This document shows positions 17,238 to 24,921 of a stretch of 64,000 nucleotides of DNA, piece after piece. A program made the translations under genes and the position numbers. Below the pieces are notes generated by a model, which was not told the DNA's origin, did not search any database, and saw only the letters and a program-made list of their open reading frames with translations. The DNA lies in NCBI GenBank assembly GCA_017466825.1, contig JAFTTJ010000006.1:97368-161367 (forward strand), in the 5' to 3' direction. Source of the stretch: Clostridia bacterium (GTDB taxonomy: Bacteria > Bacillota > Clostridia > Christensenellales > Borkfalkiaceae). Numbering within the stretch: position 1 is the stretch's first letter; the number at the start of each line of letters is the position of its first letter.

Positions 17238-20200
17238 ATGAGTAAGAAACGAGTAAATATTTTAAAGGTGCTTTTATGCTTCGTGTTGGCCGTTTGTTTA
17301 TTTGGCGGTCTCGGTACAATTAAAGACGTAACTTTGGCAGAGCAGGTTGCTAGCGAAAAGTGGATAGCGCCTTATCATCAGTTGACTGCATTGGAAGACA
17401 CGGAAACCGGTATGACGCAATTGCCAATTGCAAATTACGGCGAAAGAATGTATTATAAAGAAAAACTTACCTTAGACGGCTTGACGGTTACGATAGGTTC
17501 GTCTAATATGGTTGCAAGTTCAAGATTCGGTGTTGGTTTTACCAACGTTGCGGATAATTACACGCCGGAAAGCGGACCGTTCAACATAACCGTAGTTCCT
17601 TCTTTATATAGTGGACAAGACTGTGTTTTCTTTAACTCTTCTCACGCAGACGGAACTATCGTTTATACGGCAGACACGTTTGCGCAAGGCGTTTGTAACG
17701 TAGACGGTAGCGTCGTTAATAGATTTATTAGCGCGCCGAGTCTTGGCGTTACGCCCGAATATAGCATTACTTTTAAATATATGGGCTTATTTACGCCAGA
17801 TCCTTCCTACGGTAATTATTGGCAAGCGACGATCGTTCTTGAAAAAGGAACGCCTTTCCGCTCAAATTTAACTAGCGCAACTATAGCGTTTTTAGATTCT
17901 TCATTAAACGGTATTTTAGACGCTAACGGACAATGCTATCTTTCCGCGTTCGGTATGAGTGGAGCAGGGGCTTTCTACGTAGGATTAGTTACCGCAGAAC
18001 AAAAGGCTCTTTTAGCGGCTGCTGATACGGCTTTAGCAAATTACGAAACCGCAAGACAATCAGGCGCGTCCGTTATAGAAGCGCGTAGAAACGCGGTAAA
18101 CGAAATAGAGTCTCTTCCGGATGACTATAAGGCTGACTATTTAGCAAGATTAGAAGAAATCGACGCTTTAGAAGGCAACTGGATTCCTGCGTTTAATACT
18201 TGCGAATCTGCTATTTTTGACGCAACGACGGGATATTCTACTTTAAATCCCAACGCTTGGGGCGAAAGAATGTATTATACTAGCAAGGTTAAGTTGGACG
18301 GTTTAACTGTAACGATAGGCTCTACTAATATGAATGCAGGGGCAAGATTTGGTTTCGGTTTTACTAATAATACTCCGACGACCGACGGTAACTATACCCC
18401 CCAAACTGGGCCTTTCAACGTAAATATAGTTCCTTCCGAAGTGTCTGGTCAAGATTGCTTATACTTAAATAGAACGCATGAAAGCGGTACTATCGTTTAC
18501 ACGGCGGATACGTTTGACGTCGGCGTTTGCAGGGTAGACGATCAAGTGGTAAATAGATTTATCAGCGCGCCGAGCGCCGAAACGAGATATAGCGTTACTT
18601 TTGAATATATGGGCTTATTCACGCCAGCTCCTTCCTACGGTAATTACTGGCAAGCGACTATTACGTTAGAAGAAGGCAATGCCTTCCGTGATGGTTTAAC
18701 GAGCGCAACGGTTGCATTTTTAGAGTCTTCATTAAACGGCATTTTAGACGCGGAAGGCGAGTGCTATATCTCTGCTTGGGGTATGGGAAACGGCGCTTTC
18801 TATATGGGCGTTCAAGACGCTGTGGCAAAAAGAAGCATTCAAGAAGCGGCTGCAGCAGAAGAAGCGTATAAAAACGCTATAATTAGCGGTGAAAACGTAG
18901 AAGAAACTAAGGCTGCATATCTTGCGATAATTGAAAACTTGCCTTCAAACGAATCAGTTGCGTACGCAAAGAGTTTTAGCGAGTTAGGACTTCAAGAAGT
19001 AGCACTTAAAAACGTTTCTCATAGCGCTAGCGTAACCGTAAGCGACAGTCTTTCTTTAAACTACAAAATTTCCGTTCCTGAAATTTGTGAAGCGGACAGA
19101 ATAGTGTTGACTAGCATTATGGACGGCGACACTATCGAACAAGACAACCCCACTCAAGACGACGCAGGCAGATACGTATTTAAAGCTCAAGAAGTAACTC
19201 CTCAAAATATGACGGAACAAATTTCTTTAGAATTAAACGTATATAACGCAAACGGCGAAGTTACCCTTAATCGTAGGATAGAATATTCAATACAAGAATA
19301 TTGCGAGAGTTTGCTTGCTTCAACTGAAGACGAAACTCTTCGTACGGCGATCGTAGATATGCTTAACTACGGAGCGGCTGCTCAAGAATACGTAAGTAAA
19401 AATACCGATAGATTAGCAAATGCTAATATTTCGGGCTATCAGGCTTTAGCAACCGAATTTAATGCAAGCGGAGCTAAGGACGTTTTAGCGGTAAACCCAG
19501 GCTCTAAAGCACAATTTACCGCCGTTACCCTTTCGCTTGAAGACAAAGTGTCCGTTTACGCTCGCTTTACCACTTCGGCAACCGAAGAGTTGACTGCAAC
19601 CGTTAAAATCGGTACTAACGACGCTCAAACCGCTGAAATAGTAAAAGAAAGCGAAGGCGCTTATTACGTAATATGCAACGACGTTGCTCCCACTCAATAC
19701 GCGGATAATATAATCTTTACGGTAAGCGTTGCCGGAGCGCAAGACGCAAGTTGCAGATATAGCGTTAACAGTTATATTGCAAACAAATATAACGACGCTA
19801 AATGCGGAGCAGTTGTAAAAGCGTTGTATTCGTACGGCGTTGGCGTAAGCAATTACGTGTCGGCGTTAAACGGAGCAAAACCCGCAAACGTTATTAAAGA
19901 CCAATTCTTTAGCAACGGTTTATCTATGATTTCGCCTGACGGTTCTGTAACGACTACAAAGCATACCGTAAACGACGGAGCATCCCCGATTTGGCAAGTA
20001 GGACAATGGGATTCACAGAAAAATTTGGCAGACGTTGAACCTACTGTAAATAACGGCGTATATACTTATAACGACGGCGCGAAGGAATTATCCGTAAATG
20101 CGTATACGGGTAGCGTTTATATGGCAATCAACGGTGACGTTGAGTATGCTGACGGTGATAGAAGTCAAGTTTCTACGCCTTGGCCCCACCTTTTGCTTCA

Positions 20201-20756
20201 ACAAGATTATTACGGTGATCAATTAATCAACCTTTCTCAAATGTCGTCGGTAAACATGCAAATGACGTATAAAGTAACTCATTGCGAAGATAAAATGCAA
20301 AGCAAAGTAGACGCGGCAAATCTCCATTGCGCGCAATTCGTTTGGTATATTACTATACAAAACAGAACGGAAGGTCACGCTGAATTTGGTCAATATATGT
20401 GGTTTGGTATGATTTTATACGACAACCGTGACGAAGGTAAACCGTTTGATCTTACTTATAAAGTTGACGACGATTCTACTGCAAACACGGGCAAGTTAAT
20501 ATGTCAACCTGCATCCGCAAGTTGGTCTTCTACTAAAAAAATGGCAAGTGTTGGCGAGACTATCAACGTTGATTTTAACATATTAGGCATAGCAAAAACC
20601 GCTTTTGAATATGCTCAAAACGAGTATAATCTTTTTAGTTCTAGTTCGTGGTCGGATATGTATATCGGTTCTATGAACTTTGGTATCGAACTTCCCGGAA
20701 CGTATAACGTTGGCATACAAATTGATAACGTAGGCATAGCGTATACTAAAGCATAA
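17238..20756 (+). CDS. 1172-residue secreted multidomain protein with duplicated N-terminal modules and a WPH/HTAQ/WFG C-terminal domain
   Basis: A signal peptide (VLLCFVLAVCLFGGLG) covers about residues 10-35. Two tandem modules follow, about 45-255 and 330-535, sharing GERMYY, LDGLTVTIGS, TIVYTADTF, VVNRFISAPS and YGNYWQATI. Each is followed by a helical Ala/Glu linker. Residues about 580-890 hold a beta domain and the helical segment MLNYGAAAQEYV, a style seen in other Clostridia surface proteins. Residues about 890-1172 are the third copy of the domain found at 8393 and 9432 (TPWPHLLLQQ, LHCAQFVW, FGQYMWFG, GSMNFGIELPGTYN). No C-terminal anchor is present, so it is probably released or held by binding. 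The tandem modules look carbohydrate-binding, but the family is not recognised. Confidence 0.8.
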   Translation: MSKKRVNILKVLLCFVLAVCLFGGLGTIKDVTLAEQVASEKWIAPYHQLTALEDTETGMTQLPIANYGERMYYKEKLTLDGLTVTIGSSNMVASSRFGVGFTNVADNYTPESGPFNITVVPSLYSGQDCVFFNSSHADGTIVYTADTFAQGVCNVDGSVVNRFISAPSLGVTPEYSITFKYMGLFTPDPSYGNYWQATIVLEKGTPFRSNLTSATIAFLDSSLNGILDANGQCYLSAFGMSGAGAFYVGLVTAEQKALLAAADTALANYETARQSGASVIEARRNAVNEIESLPDDYKADYLARLEEIDALEGNWIPAFNTCESAIFDATTGYSTLNPNAWGERMYYTSKVKLDGLTVTIGSTNMNAGARFGFGFTNNTPTTDGNYTPQTGPFNVNIVPSEVSGQDCLYLNRTHESGTIVYTADTFDVGVCRVDDQVVNRFISAPSAETRYSVTFEYMGLFTPAPSYGNYWQATITLEEGNAFRDGLTSATVAFLESSLNGILDAEGECYISAWGMGNGAFYMGVQDAVAKRSIQEAAAAEEAYKNAIISGENVEETKAAYLAIIENLPSNESVAYAKSFSELGLQEVALKNVSHSASVTVSDSLSLNYKISVPEICEADRIVLTSIMDGDTIEQDNPTQDDAGRYVFKAQEVTPQNMTEQISLELNVYNANGEVTLNRRIEYSIQEYCESLLASTEDETLRTAIVDMLNYGAAAQEYVSKNTDRLANANISGYQALATEFNASGAKDVLAVNPGSKAQFTAVTLSLEDKVSVYARFTTSATEELTATVKIGTNDAQTAEIVKESEGAYYVICNDVAPTQYADNIIFTVSVAGAQDASCRYSVNSYIANKYNDAKCGAVVKALYSYGVGVSNYVSALNGAKPANVIKDQFFSNGLSMISPDGSVTTTKHTVNDGASPIWQVGQWDSQKNLADVEPTVNNGVYTYNDGAKELSVNAYTGSVYMAINGDVEYADGDRSQVSTPWPHLLLQQDYYGDQLINLSQMSSVNMQMTYKVTHCEDKMQSKVDAANLHCAQFVWYITIQNRTEGHAEFGQYMWFGMILYDNRDEGKPFDLTYKVDDDSTANTGKLICQPASASWSSTKKMASVGETINVDFNILGIAKTAFEYAQNEYNLFSSSSWSDMYIGSMNFGIELPGTYNVGIQIDNVGIAYTKA

Positions 20757-20771
20757 TAAACATTTAATAAA

Positions 20772-20802
20772 AAAGCCGTTGAAATTACTTTTCAACGGCT
20801 TT
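20772..20802 (+). terminator. Intrinsic terminator of the first glycan locus
   Basis: AAAGCCGTTGAAA pairs with TTTCAACGGCTTT around a short loop, 16 bases after the stop of the 1172-residue protein gene. A modest T-rich tail follows (TTTAATCTTG). Confidence 0.8.
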
Positions 20803-20877
20803 AATCTTGTCCTAAGTTTTTTTAGCGCGTTTCGTTATACGTAAAAAGTCAAAAGCGTTACCAATAGTTTTTTCCAT

Positions 20878-20911
20878 AAAGAACCTATATCCATTTGGGC
20901 ATAGGTTCTTT
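20878..20911 (+). repeat. Second copy of the covarying hairpin repeat
   Basis: AAAGAACCTAT (20878-20888) pairs with ATAGGTTCTTT (20901-20911) around a 12-base loop. It matches the element at 3575-3608 in layout, loop ends and CCATAAAG flank, while the paired stem positions differ in compensatory fashion. It lies downstream of a separate terminator, so it is not needed for that role. Confidence 0.6.
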
Positions 20912-20959
20912 GTTTGTGGAAATTATTGCGGATATAATTTAGTAAAAACTCATTCTAAT

Positions 20960-20979
20960 ATAATGATAACTATCATTAT
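20960..20979. promoter_or_regulatory. Fur-family-like inverted repeat
   Basis: ATAATGATAACTATCATTAT is an inverted repeat with nine-base arms and a two-base centre, resembling the Fur box. It includes a TATAAT hexamer and stands about 170 bases upstream of the small gene at 21147. Between 20912 and 21146 I see nothing else beyond this site and a weak promoter. Confidence 0.4.
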
Positions 20980-21035
20980 GTAAAATTATAATTTTCGCGC
21001 GTATAAAAAAAGATTAGTTTTAACAAAAAATTGAG

Positions 21036-21064
21036 TGGAAACGTTAAGCGTGGTTTTGTATAAT
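21036..21064 (+). promoter_or_regulatory. Weak promoter upstream of the 84-residue gene
   Basis: TATAAT at 21059-21064 has a poor -35 (TGGAAA, 17-base spacer). The gene starts 82 bases further on, with AAAGGAG before the ATG. Confidence 0.4.
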
Positions 21065-21146
21065 GTTTATATGAGTGTTACAGTCGCAAAATATAAATAA
21101 AAAAGACGTTTACGACGAAAAAAGTTACTAAAAAGGAGAAGATTAC

Positions 21147-21401
21147 ATGAAGATAGCAACGAAAAAGTATTTTCCGTTACTTTCGGCTTTGCTATGCGCA
21201 ATTATGACGTTGACTATGGTAGAATTCTCACACAAGCAACCCGTTTTTAACGCCGAAACGACGAATTTTGCGCCTACCATTACTGCAATGCCAAACCGCG
21301 GTGAAGAGATAAACATTCTTGACGGCGATATTTTAGAGTACGCTTCGGCTTACGCTTTGGGCAAATCGGCTAAAATAATTATAACCCTTTTGCCTTTATG
21401 A
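21147..21401 (+). CDS. Small secreted protein of unknown function, possibly a gene remnant
   Basis: 84 residues with an AAAAGGAGAAG site 7 bases before the ATG. An N-terminal signal peptide (LLSALLCAIMTLTMV) covers about residues 10-30. The short mature part (NFAPTITAMPNRGEEINIL, LEYASAYALGKSAK) ends in a hydrophobic IIITLLPL. The abrupt end looks like the surviving 5' part of a longer secreted protein, but no continuation is visible in the other frames downstream. It has its own promoter region and is not part of an operon. Confidence 0.5.
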   Translation: MKIATKKYFPLLSALLCAIMTLTMVEFSHKQPVFNAETTNFAPTITAMPNRGEEINILDGDILEYASAYALGKSAKIIITLLPL

Positions 21402-21437
21402 CGCGTATAGTCCGCGTGTACTTTTACAATAAGATTA

Positions 21438-21466
21438 TTGACTTTTCTATTTATAACGGATATAAT
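21438..21466 (+). promoter_or_regulatory. Sigma-70-type promoter of the membrane-protein gene
   Basis: TTGACT (21438-21443) and TATAAT (21461-21466) with a 17-base spacer, 61 bases upstream of the ATG at 21528. Confidence 0.7.
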
Positions 21467-21527
21467 ATAAAGGACAGTTAAAAAACTTTTATCGGCTGAC
21501 AATTAGTCGATTTATGGGAGAAGATAG

Positions 21528-22991
21528 ATGGAAGAAACTAAAAGGGGCAAGATCTTATATATTATAGGTGGACTTGCCTTTGTAATAGCCGTAATATCAT
21601 TTATTTTGGGAGTAATTGATTTAATATCGCTATACGCTTCGTCGGAAGGGCAAAATTTGTTTGTCGGCGCGCAATTATACGATATGATAATAGAGCTCGT
21701 ATTTGCCTTTTTGGAATTGTCGCTTGGGATAAATCTTATAAAACAATGGAAGAGCGGTGAAAAAATCGATATTCATAAAACTATTTCTCAACTTGTTAGC
21801 GCGGTAGTATACGCGTCTTTTATTAAGTTTTTATTTGCGGAAATTTTTTCTCTTATAGTCAGCGGTGATTTTTCATTAGCCAACGTAAGCACGGTATATA
21901 TTGTCGTATATATCCTTTTCGGTATCGTAATGATGTCGATACCGTCGCTAATAAAAAAGCGCAAACTTATGGAATTATATTGGGTAATGTTAATATCTTC
22001 GGTTTTTGCCATAGGCTTTTGCTCGTTTGACGTCTTTAATCTGTTAAAGCAAAGCGCGCCTTTCGAGCAGATCGCAACCGACGGGGCAAACGGCGTTCTT
22101 ATGTGCCTTATTATGGTCTTTGCCCTTGCAACGGTCGTGTATTATCTAAAAAACCCCTTGGTTTTAGATAGGGACGTAAAAGAAAACGAAGATTCCGAAG
22201 TGATAAAGACCACCAAAACTTACGAGAAAGTTAGGATATATTTAACGCGTGGAACGGACGATAAGGTAAACGTTTTAATTAGAGTGCTTACTCTTTTAAG
22301 CGTTATATTAGGGCTTGTGGGTATTGCTCTTTACGCTATTGAAAACGATTTAATTAAATATTTAGTAGGCGACCTTGGACAGATTATAAACTCGTTTATA
22401 AAAGCCGTTTCTTCTACGAATTTTAGCGACGTATCCGATTTGGTAATTGCCGTCTTTATGGTTTTTATATTCTCTTTCATTTATTTGTCGGTCGGAATAG
22501 GCGTGTTTACGCAAGACGGCTCTTATAAAATAGGCGTAATTACCATGGCGGCGATGGGTGTGATAATTTCTTCGCTTACAGGCGTTTTTTTGTTGGCAGA
22601 CGTATTTTTTGATTTTTCTAGCACGGGAAGTATAGATTTAAAAGAATATTCGATTTTTGAAGTCATAATTTTAGTGTTATACGTCGTATACGTGTTAACC
22701 GGGAAAATTTACTCTAACATGATAAAAGACGTTAACGACGGAATAACGCAAAGGGGCGACTCCTACCACTCTCACAGTAAGTCTATAGCCCGAATAGTTT
22801 TGTTTAGCGGAATTTATTCAATAATAGCCTTTGCAACGCATTTTTTAATGAAACTAAACGGCGGAGAAATACGTTTGGCGTATCTGGCGTTTTTATTATC
22901 GACGGCGCTTATAGTGTTAGCGACCAATCTCGAAGTGAAACATCCGTTTAGCGAATACACGGTGGTAAAACGCAAGTTAAAAAGTGAATAA
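21528..22991 (+). CDS. Polytopic membrane protein of unknown function
   Basis: 487 residues with about ten to twelve predicted membrane spans in two blocks separated by a charged cytoplasmic-type segment near residues 218-250 (DRDVKENEDSEVIKTTKTYEKV). Spans begin LYIIGGLAFVIAVISFILGV. No transporter or enzyme signature is recognised. The two halves may be related by internal duplication, though this is only a visual impression. It is monocistronic, with its own promoter and a strong terminator. The start follows GGGAGAA. Confidence 0.75.
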   Translation: MEETKRGKILYIIGGLAFVIAVISFILGVIDLISLYASSEGQNLFVGAQLYDMIIELVFAFLELSLGINLIKQWKSGEKIDIHKTISQLVSAVVYASFIKFLFAEIFSLIVSGDFSLANVSTVYIVVYILFGIVMMSIPSLIKKRKLMELYWVMLISSVFAIGFCSFDVFNLLKQSAPFEQIATDGANGVLMCLIMVFALATVVYYLKNPLVLDRDVKENEDSEVIKTTKTYEKVRIYLTRGTDDKVNVLIRVLTLLSVILGLVGIALYAIENDLIKYLVGDLGQIINSFIKAVSSTNFSDVSDLVIAVFMVFIFSFIYLSVGIGVFTQDGSYKIGVITMAAMGVIISSLTGVFLLADVFFDFSSTGSIDLKEYSIFEVIILVLYVVYVLTGKIYSNMIKDVNDGITQRGDSYHSHSKSIARIVLFSGIYSIIAFATHFLMKLNGGEIRLAYLAFLLSTALIVLATNLEVKHPFSEYTVVKRKLKSE

Positions 22992-23004
22992 CGCATATAT
23001 AATA

Positions 23005-23034
23005 AACGGCTCTGCTACGCGTAGCAGAGCCGTT
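23005..23034. terminator. Perfect palindromic terminator
   Basis: AACGGCTCTGCTACG pairs perfectly with CGTAGCAGAGCCGTT, followed by TTAACTTG. It lies 14 bases after the membrane-protein stop and can also end minus-strand transcription from sepF. Confidence 0.8.
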
Positions 23035-23077
23035 TTAACTTGTTAAATTTATATTTGTTCTCGCTTTATTTTTGGCG

Positions 23078-23093
23078 ATAATCGGCTTATAGG
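23078..23093 (-). repeat. Dispersed 16-mer, minus-strand copy after sepF
   Basis: The minus strand reads CCTATAAGCCGATTAT, one base from the consensus, about 42 bases after the sepF stop and in the orientation of sepF. Confidence 0.7.
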
Positions 23094-23134
23094 CTGGGTT
23101 TTAGGGTTAAAACACGCTCAAAAGCCTTTTAAAA

Positions 23135-23464
23135 TTAGTTTATTTTTACACCGCTTGGGGTAAAGATATAAACGTCCTTTTGAAGTTCGCAAAGATTGCC
23201 GTTTATAGCGTAGATTGCGCCTGAGAGTAGATCCACAACCCTTTGCGCGGTAGAGTCTTTTACGTCGCTTAAATGCACGATTGCAGGTCTGCCGTCTAAA
23301 AGATTGTCTATAATCTTTGCTACGTCGTCAAATGACTTGGGTTTAAAAATATCAATGGTGCTAGTAGGCGCGGTTACCGTAGGTTTTTGGTAGGCGACTA
23401 CCTTTTCTTCTTCAGTCTTTTTTTCTTCAGATTTGCGACCTGTAATAAAATCAAAAAATCCCAT
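23135..23464 (-). CDS. sepF: Cell division protein SepF
   Basis: 109 residues. The N-terminus MGFFDFITG is the membrane-targeting amphipathic segment of SepF, followed by a charged linker. The globular domain has FKPKSFDDVAKIIDNLLDGRPAIVHLSD, RVVDLLSGAIYAINGN and YIFTPSGV. It links FtsZ filaments to the membrane at the division site. It is a short member of the family because of a reduced linker. It lies 12 bases downstream of the YggS-type gene, the usual arrangement in Gram-positive bacteria. AAAAGGAGAA supports the start. Confidence 0.95.
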   Translation of the reverse strand: MGFFDFITGRKSEEKKTEEEKVVAYQKPTVTAPTSTIDIFKPKSFDDVAKIIDNLLDGRPAIVHLSDVKDSTAQRVVDLLSGAIYAINGNLCELQKDVYIFTPSGVKIN

Positions 23465-23476
23465 AGCGTTCTCCTT

Positions 23477-24136
23477 TTAGTCCCTTGCGCCAAATAGCGC
23501 AGAGCCTATTCTTATCATATTGCTTCCGTTTTTTATTGCAATTTTATAGTCTTGCGACATGCCGACGGAAAGGTGCTTCACCGTCGGGGTGGCAGTTTTT
23601 ATTTCGTCGTAAAAAGCCCTTACCCTTTGGCAAGCAAGGCTTAAAACTTGCTCGTCGCAAGTGTTTGGTAGCATTGCCATAACGCCGACGAGTTTTAAGT
23701 TAGATAGCCCGATAATCGACTTATAGAGCGTTTTTGCCGTATCAAAGCACGCGCCCGTCTTACTTTCTTCTTCGCCTGCGTTAATCTCTAACATAACTGC
23801 CTGGGTGATGCAAAGCGACTTTGCCTTTTCGTCTATCGCCGTTGCTAGTTCAACGGACGAAACCGAGTCTATAACGTCGGCTTTGCCGACTACGTATTTC
23901 AGTTTATTTTTTTGAAGAGTGCCTATAAAATGCTTTTCACAAGGGAGGTAATCGTCAAACTTATCCCTAAATTCTTGCGCCCTATTTTCACCGATATGAG
24001 TAAGCCCAAGGCTGATTGCAAGGTTCACCCTTTCGACGTCTACGAATTTAGTTGCGCCGAGCAAAGTAATCTCTTCGCCAAGGTTATTGCCGTTTGCAAT
24101 TTCGGTCTTAAATTTTAGCAAATTTTCTTTAATCAT
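23477..24136 (-). CDS. YggS-type PLP homeostasis protein (PLPBP/COG0325)
   Basis: 219 residues. A lysine in LLGATKFVDVERV, near residue 30, occupies the PLP-binding position, followed by HIGENRAQEFRDK, then FIGTLQKNKLKYVV, LEINAGEEESKTG, GVMAMLP, LSVGMSQDYKIAI and IRIGSALFG: the standard order. The protein keeps free pyridoxal phosphate balanced. It is the first gene of a pair with sepF. Its start lies only 40 bases past the SRP RNA terminator hairpin, with a weak ribosome site (GGCGAAG), so expression may depend on read-through. Confidence 0.95.
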   Translation of the reverse strand: MIKENLLKFKTEIANGNNLGEEITLLGATKFVDVERVNLAISLGLTHIGENRAQEFRDKFDDYLPCEKHFIGTLQKNKLKYVVGKADVIDSVSSVELATAIDEKAKSLCITQAVMLEINAGEEESKTGACFDTAKTLYKSIIGLSNLKLVGVMAMLPNTCDEQVLSLACQRVRAFYDEIKTATPTVKHLSVGMSQDYKIAIKNGSNMIRIGSALFGARD

Positions 24137-24175
24137 AAATATAAACTTCGCCCTAAGGCGTACTGATATAAATAA

Positions 24176-24198
24176 GTGGTCGGTAAGATACCGACCAC
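24176..24198 (-). terminator. Terminator of the SRP RNA gene
   Basis: On the minus strand GTGGTCGGTA pairs with TACCGACCAC, followed by TTATTTATAT. It separates the SRP RNA from the YggS-type gene. Confidence 0.75.
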
Positions 24199-24199
24199 G

Positions 24200-24477
24200 T
24201 TTTCGTCAAGACTGCGCAGTTTTCTTTGACACGTCGCACCGAAGCGTAAACGTAGCAGGTCGCTCCTTCAAAGCTACCTTATGGCACACGCGAGAAACCG
24301 TTTAGTGCTGCTATATTCCTATCCTGACACGGTTCGCGGCGTCGCGTTGCATAAGACCTTAAAATCAACACGCCTTACTACGCGCAGCCAACCATACGTC
24401 GAGTCGGGGAAAACAATTCGGCCTTGCTATAGCGGATTGCAAGTACAGGGCACCGCTAACTCCCCGCTTAGCGCAGT
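24200..24477 (-). ncRNA. ffs: Signal recognition particle RNA, long Gram-positive type
   Basis: Read on the minus strand, the 5' part has GGCGGGGAG-like AAGCGGGGAGTTAGCGGTG, then CCCTGTACTTGCAATCCGC, matching the Alu domain of the Bacillus-type scRNA. The apical helix 8 signature follows as GTGTCAGGATAGGAATATAG and AGCAGCAC, with a GGAA tetraloop and the symmetric internal loop that binds Ffh. The CTGCGC near the 5' end can pair with GCGCAG near the 3' end. The length of about 278 bases fits the long form. Ends are set by a promoter at 24484-24512 and a terminator at 24176-24198, so they are approximate. Open frames on either strand here are spurious. Confidence 0.9.
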
Positions 24478-24483
24478 AAGTAT

Positions 24484-24512
24484 ATTATACGGCACTTTTA
24501 AAAAATTTGCAA
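24484..24512 (-). promoter_or_regulatory. Promoter of the SRP RNA
   Basis: Minus-strand TTGCAA and TATAAT with a 17-base spacer, about seven bases upstream of the inferred RNA 5' end. Confidence 0.65.
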
Positions 24513-24543
24513 CCAAAATTAAGGGTATATTTGTCAAAAACGC

Positions 24544-24572
24544 TTTACATAGCGTAAAAATTTTGCTAATAT
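24544..24572 (+). promoter_or_regulatory. Promoter of the ileS T-box transcript
   Basis: TTTACA (24544-24549) and TAATAT (24567-24572) with a 17-base spacer, directly upstream of the T-box leader. Confidence 0.6.
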
Positions 24573-24579
24573 ATAAGTA

Positions 24580-24821
24580 TATTAGTAAATATAAAGACGA
24601 AGACGGAAACGCGTCCTTTAAAAAGTCCCTTACAGAGAGTCGGGTTGGTGAGAGCCGATAGGTAGAGTTTTAAAGGGTATCATTCCCGAGTCGCTCGGCT
24701 GAACAACAGTAAGCCCTGCCGTTTAACTTGCGTTAAAAGTTTCAAGAGCCGAAATTTTTTTCGGAAAAGAAGTGGTACCGCGAACGTTCTTCGTCTTCTT
24801 AGATGAAGGGCGTTTTTATTT
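24580..24821 (+). promoter_or_regulatory. T-box leader, isoleucine-specific
   Basis: The leader has the T-box core AGTGGTACCGCG at 24771-24782, followed by a terminator hairpin (24784-24792 with 24805-24813) and a T-run. A stem I region with GGTGAGAGCC precedes a probable specifier codon ATC at 24679-24681. Uncharged tRNA-Ile would pair with the specifier and the T-box to favour the antiterminator, raising ileS expression. The ileS gene 100 bases downstream confirms the amino acid. The 5' end is inferred from the promoter. Confidence 0.9.
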
Positions 24822-24921
24822 TACTATCGCAGAGTTTTTCAAACTCGAAAGGATAGGTCGCGCCGATTTTAAGCGCTGTAAATTAAGTAAAGCAGAAAGT
24901 TAAACTGTAAAAGGAGAAATT

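Noticed and set aside
24281..24661. Plus-strand frame of 126 residues, and other frames at 24087-24305 and 23912-24118
   Set aside because: They run antisense to the SRP RNA, over its promoter or against the YggS-type gene, and the encoded sequences have no signal or domain.
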